Shown piece after piece: positions 61,053 through 64,000 of a stretch of DNA of 64,000 bases; position 1 is the first letter of the stretch; every line of letters begins with the position of its first letter. The notes under the pieces were generated by a model that was not told the DNA's origin, did no database searches, and saw only the letters and a list, made by a program, of their open reading frames with translations. The DNA is taken from positions 59,697-123,696 of the forward strand of contig JBFGJY010000001.1 of NCBI GenBank assembly GCA_041576975.1, read 5' to 3'. The position numbers and the translations under genes are program-made. Origin of the DNA: JBFGJY01 sp041576975 (GTDB lineage Bacteria; Pseudomonadota; Gammaproteobacteria; UBA4575).

Positions 61053-61297
61053 TTGGACAAACCAACACTAGCAAGATTTGACTCTTCGAGACAAAATCGA
61101 CATTGAATGCCTTCTTGACGGACCATATACTGGTTGGCCTCATGAAAGTGTCTAATTTAATTATGTGTATAGTGACAAATATAATTACCAGAAAAAGCTG
61201 TATTTCTCCTCACAAAAGCATAGATCCTTACACTCAGCAATTCATTGCAAAACGTAAAGATCTGAATTGCCATACATGATAAACAGCTTAATTACTA
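61053..61297. other. Spacer between the AAA-SPOR gene and dnaG, possibly a rearrangement scar
   Basis: No intact gene. One frame (61075-61155) reads LTLRDKIDIECLLDGPYT, faintly like the start of an IS30-type transposase; another is open to 61278. Bases 61238-61260 match rpoD bases 63118-63140 at 19 of 23 positions. These are weak signals. The dnaG promoter and leader presumably lie here. Confidence 0.25.
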
Positions 61298-63007
61298 GTG
61301 ACTACAAGAATTCCACAAGCTTTTATTGATGAGCTAATCAATCGTACCGATATCGTTGAGCTAATCGATAGCTACGTTTCACTGAAACAGAAGGGCAAAG
61401 AATTTATTGCTTGTTGCCCTTTTCATAATGAAAAAACACCATCTTTCACCGTTAGTCCTGAAAAGCAGTTTTATCATTGTTTCGGCTGTGGTGCACATGG
61501 CACAGCATTAGGTTTTTTAATCGAATATGAACATCTTGAATTTGTTGAAGCGGTCGAGACACTTGCTCAAAAACTGGGGCTTGAAGTTCCTCAAAATGAG
61601 ACTTTGACAATTAAAAACGATCATCAAGATCTACTTGTTCTTCTTGAACAGGCAAATGTGTATTACCAAAAAATGTTGCGTGAACATCAAAAGGCAATTG
61701 AATATTTAAAAACGCGTGGAGTAAGTGGTGAAGTTGCAGCTAAATTTGGCTTAGGCTTTGCACCAGATGGTTTTGGTAATTTGCTAAGTCAATTTGAAAA
61801 CGCAGCGACTGAAGAACAACTAATCAAGACTGGATTAATAAAAAAGAACGACAAAGGTAATAAATATGACCGTTTTAGAAACAGAATTGTATTCCCAATT
61901 AAAGATCGTCGTGGACGTGTAATTGGATTTGGCGGCAGAGTCTTAGGTGACGAAGTACCTAAATATTTAAATTCTCCTGAAACTCCCCTATTTCATAAGA
62001 GCGAAGCTCTTTATGGTTTGTATGAAGCAAGGAAAATAAAAGAAACGACGCAATCTATACTTGTAGTAGAGGGTTATATGGATGTTGTAGCATTAGCACA
62101 ACACGGCATTGAAAATGTAGTGGCCACTCTCGGCACGGCTACTACATCACAACATATACAGCAGCTGTACCGTTATACACAAGAAATAATATTTTGTTTT
62201 GATGGTGATCGTGCAGGTCGTGATGCCGCCTGGCGCGCAGCTCAGCATACTATTCCTCTATTCAAGGATGGTCTTGAAGCGAAATTTTTGTTTTTACCCC
62301 AGGGTGAAGACCCGGATAGCTTAATTCGTACACGTGGCAAAAAAATCTTCTTAGAATATATGGCGGAAGGCGAGCCCTTATCAACATTTATATTTGATAA
62401 ATTAAGTGAAAATATAGATATTCGAACTCCTGCAGGAAAAGCCAGGCTCGCTCAAATAGCGAAACCACTACTAGAAAAATTCCCCAATGGAGTATTTAAA
62501 AATTTAATCTTTGAGGAATTAGAAAAAAAAGTTGGCACCCCAATTCATTATGGTGTAGCGACTGCGTATGAAAATAAGCTCAATACTGCGAGACCATCAT
62601 CTAATAAAACTACTCCGGTTCGATTGGCGATCTCTGCATTGTTACATGAGCCTTCCCTCGCATTAGATATAGAGTCTGTTACAGAGTTAGAAAAATCTTC
62701 TTTAGCTGGAGTGCCACTACTTACAAAAATTATCACGATTTGGAACCAAGAGCCCAAACTCAACGCTGCCGCATTAATTGAGCGTTTTCGTGACCAGCAA
62801 GAGGGGCAACAGATGCAGAAATTGTTAGCCTGGAATCCTCCTGAACTAGACGATCCCAAGCAGGCGTTTATAGATGCTATGAGCTGGATCTACCGTAAAA
62901 CACAAAGCGCGCGAGTTCAGGAACTTATTGAAAAAGAAAGTACAGACGGCCTAAGCGAGGATGAAAGGCACGAATTTAGGAACTTACTGCATCAGAAAGC
63001 GTCTTAA
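61298..63007 (+). CDS. dnaG: DNA primase
   Basis: Synthesises RNA primers for replication. The 569-residue protein, read from GTG (TTRIPQAFIDELINRTDIVELID), has the N-terminal zinc domain with CPFH...CFGCG (Cys40, His43, Cys61, Cys64), the RNA-polymerase core GFGGRVLGDEVPKYLNSPETPLFHKSEALYGL, the TOPRIM ILVVEGYMDVVALAQ and FCFDGDRAGRDAAWRA. The C-terminal helicase-binding part is somewhat short. rpoD follows. Confidence 0.97.
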   Translation: MTTRIPQAFIDELINRTDIVELIDSYVSLKQKGKEFIACCPFHNEKTPSFTVSPEKQFYHCFGCGAHGTALGFLIEYEHLEFVEAVETLAQKLGLEVPQNETLTIKNDHQDLLVLLEQANVYYQKMLREHQKAIEYLKTRGVSGEVAAKFGLGFAPDGFGNLLSQFENAATEEQLIKTGLIKKNDKGNKYDRFRNRIVFPIKDRRGRVIGFGGRVLGDEVPKYLNSPETPLFHKSEALYGLYEARKIKETTQSILVVEGYMDVVALAQHGIENVVATLGTATTSQHIQQLYRYTQEIIFCFDGDRAGRDAAWRAAQHTIPLFKDGLEAKFLFLPQGEDPDSLIRTRGKKIFLEYMAEGEPLSTFIFDKLSENIDIRTPAGKARLAQIAKPLLEKFPNGVFKNLIFEELEKKVGTPIHYGVATAYENKLNTARPSSNKTTPVRLAISALLHEPSLALDIESVTELEKSSLAGVPLLTKIITIWNQEPKLNAAALIERFRDQQEGQQMQKLLAWNPPELDDPKQAFIDAMSWIYRKTQSARVQELIEKESTDGLSEDERHEFRNLLHQKAS

Positions 63008-63017
63008 TAAGCTACCT

Positions 63018-63040
63018 ATATCAGTATTTTCTGATATACT
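63018..63040 (+). promoter_or_regulatory. Hairpin and extended -10 promoter candidate upstream of rpoD
   Basis: A perfect 7-base inverted repeat ATATCAG - TATTTT - CTGATAT (63018-63037) overlaps TGATATACT (63032-63040), an extended -10 form, 47 bases before the rpoD ATG. No good -35 is present. It could give rpoD its own promoter or act as a processing site in the dnaG-rpoD mRNA. Confidence 0.4.
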
Positions 63041-63086
63041 TTCCGGTTTCGCTCAACAATCCCTCAGCACTCGAGGTTGGTACTAA

Positions 63087-64000
63087 ATGGACGAAGATCA
63101 ACAATCCAGTATTAAGCAACTCATCGCAAAAGGTAAGGAACAAGGATATCTTACTTATGCTGAGGTAAATGACCATTTACCCAGCGGAATTGTAGATCCT
63201 GAACAAATTGAAGATATTGTCAGCATGATTAATGACATGGGCATCACTGTCCATGAGCAAGCGCCCGATGCGGATAGTTTATTACTTTCCGACAATGCCG
63301 CCACTGATGATGATGAAGTTGCCGAAGAAGCTGCGGCGGCACTTGCTACTGTTGATAGTGAATTTGGTCGTACAACTGACCCTGTTCGCATGTACATGCG
63401 AGAAATGGGAATTGTTAATTTGTTGACGCGTGAAGGTGAAATTAAAATCGCTAAACGCATTGAAGATGGTTTACGTCAAGTTCTATTTGCCATCGGACAT
63501 TACCCTGCCACAATAGAAAAATTGTTGGCTTTCTATGCCAAAGTCGAATCCGAAGATCTACGTTTAACTGATTTAATAACCGGCTTTGTTGATCCCGATG
63601 AGGATACCGATGCGATCCCTCCTCCCGCCACACAAATTAGCCAGGCTAGCAGTGATAAAGTAGATGATGTGGATGCAGATGAAGATGAAGATGAAGAAGA
63701 ATTGGATACTGGCCCTGATCCAGAGGAAGCACGCATCTATTTTAAGAACTTAGAAAAAAAATATAAGAAACTTTTTAGCACAAGCGTTAGTAGTAACCCT
63801 AATAAACTAACCAAGGCGCGTGAAGAGCTTGCAGAAGAATTCACCATGGTAAAACTCGTACCAAAGGTTGTGGAAATTCTTACTTCGGATCTTCGTAAAA
63901 TGATGAATCGAATTCGTTCACACGAACGACATATCATGCAGATTTGCATACATGATGCAAAAATGCCGCGTATCAAGTTTATTGAGGCATTTACAGATCA
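63087..64000 (+). CDS. rpoD: RNA polymerase sigma factor RpoD, N-terminal part (3' end outside window)
   Basis: The major vegetative sigma factor. The frame is open from ATG to the window end (304 codons). It starts MDEDQQSSIKQLIAKGKEQG, YLTYAEVNDHLP (region 1.1), followed by EFGRTTDPVRMYMREMGIVNLLTREGEIKIAKRIEDG (region 1.2) and an acidic non-conserved stretch DDVDADEDEDEEELD, then KLTKAREELAEEFTMVKLVPKVVEILTSDLRKMM, typical of gammaproteobacterial RpoD. A GAGGT site precedes the start by nine bases. Confidence 0.97.
   Translation, partial: MDEDQQSSIKQLIAKGKEQGYLTYAEVNDHLPSGIVDPEQIEDIVSMINDMGITVHEQAPDADSLLLSDNAATDDDEVAEEAAAALATVDSEFGRTTDPVRMYMREMGIVNLLTREGEIKIAKRIEDGLRQVLFAIGHYPATIEKLLAFYAKVESEDLRLTDLITGFVDPDEDTDAIPPPATQISQASSDKVDDVDADEDEDEEELDTGPDPEEARIYFKNLEKKYKKLFSTSVSSNPNKLTKAREELAEEFTMVKLVPKVVEILTSDLRKMMNRIRSHERHIMQICIHDAKMPRIKFIEAFTD

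Noticed and set aside
61075..61155. IS30-type transposase remnant
   Set aside because: Only about ten residues resemble the start of such transposases and the helix-turn-helix that should follow is not recognisable.
1..64000. tRNA, rRNA or CRISPR loci
   Set aside because: No cloverleaf-like T-loop and acceptor combinations, rRNA blocks or regularly spaced direct repeats were recognised in the intergenic regions by eye; a covariance search was not possible.

Overview
The window is a gene-dense, AT-rich stretch of a bacterial chromosome. Gene content points to a gammaproteobacterium: sigma-32 RpoH, a PilMNOPQ type IV pilus cluster next to aroK/aroB, BioC/BioH, MrcA, rpsU/dnaG/rpoD, FtsYEX, an AAA-SPOR (DamX-like) protein and an aa3-type cytochrome oxidase cluster. 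The order cannot be fixed from these genes alone. No rRNA, tRNA, CRISPR array or intact insertion sequence was recognised. Nearly everything is housekeeping; the accessory material consists of small insertions, decayed fragments and duplicated gene ends.

Layout. 0-3 kb: purine synthesis (3' end of purH, an AEC-family carrier, purD), then a decayed stretch. 3.4-5.2 kb: trxA-rho on the minus strand. 5.5-11.5 kb: an NDUFA9-like reductase, a lipoprotein aminopeptidase, cca, uppP, a MidA-type methyltransferase and a pteridine reductase. 11.8-13.1 kb: a gabT-like aminotransferase broken by one in-frame TGA and flanked by related palindromes. 13.5-14.9 kb: folB-folK, then rpmB-rpmG (the 55-residue L33 is easily missed). 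15-23.4 kb: a fatty-acid desaturase, an orphan HyuA-type hydantoinase, a Gld-like ABC exporter, a chorismatase (FkbO/Hyg5/XanB2 family) and mutM. 23.8-30 kb: a DsbA-like protein, gamma-glutamyltransferase, coaD, rsmD and an M16 protease pair, one active and one inactive. 30-35.4 kb: ftsY-ftsE-ftsX, a small insertion with phage-like remnants, a two-receiver regulator and rpoH. 35.4-42.7 kb: the cytochrome oxidase cluster. 42.9-46.1 kb: bioC, bioH, plsY, tsaD. 46.3-64 kb: rpsU and a GatB/YqeY gene, then about 14 kb (hemE, mrcA, pilMNOPQ, aroK, aroB, dgt, AAA-SPOR), then dnaG and the 5' part of rpoD.

How the genes work together. Heat shock: rpoH carries a perfect CIRCE operator (TTAGCACTC-N9-GAGTGCTAA) over its promoter, so HrcA probably controls sigma-32 itself. 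Respiration: structural subunits, copper and heme assembly factors and a 36-residue membrane protein are co-directional, but cyoE (heme O synthase) is not in the cluster. Cell envelope: uppP, mrcA, ftsEX, plsY and the SPOR protein. Cofactors: folate (folB, folK, a PTR1-like reductase), biotin (bioC, bioH), heme (hemE, ctaA) and CoA (coaD); the chorismatase may supply hydroxybenzoate for ubiquinone.

Most worth a second look: the CIRCE-rpoH arrangement; the TGA-split gabT; two partial gene-end duplications, one at the pilM start that makes a 12-codon decoy reading frame and one at the gatB 3' end lying exactly at the edge of the 14-kb block that separates rpsU from dnaG-rpoD; and the degenerate first receiver in the regulator next to rpoH.
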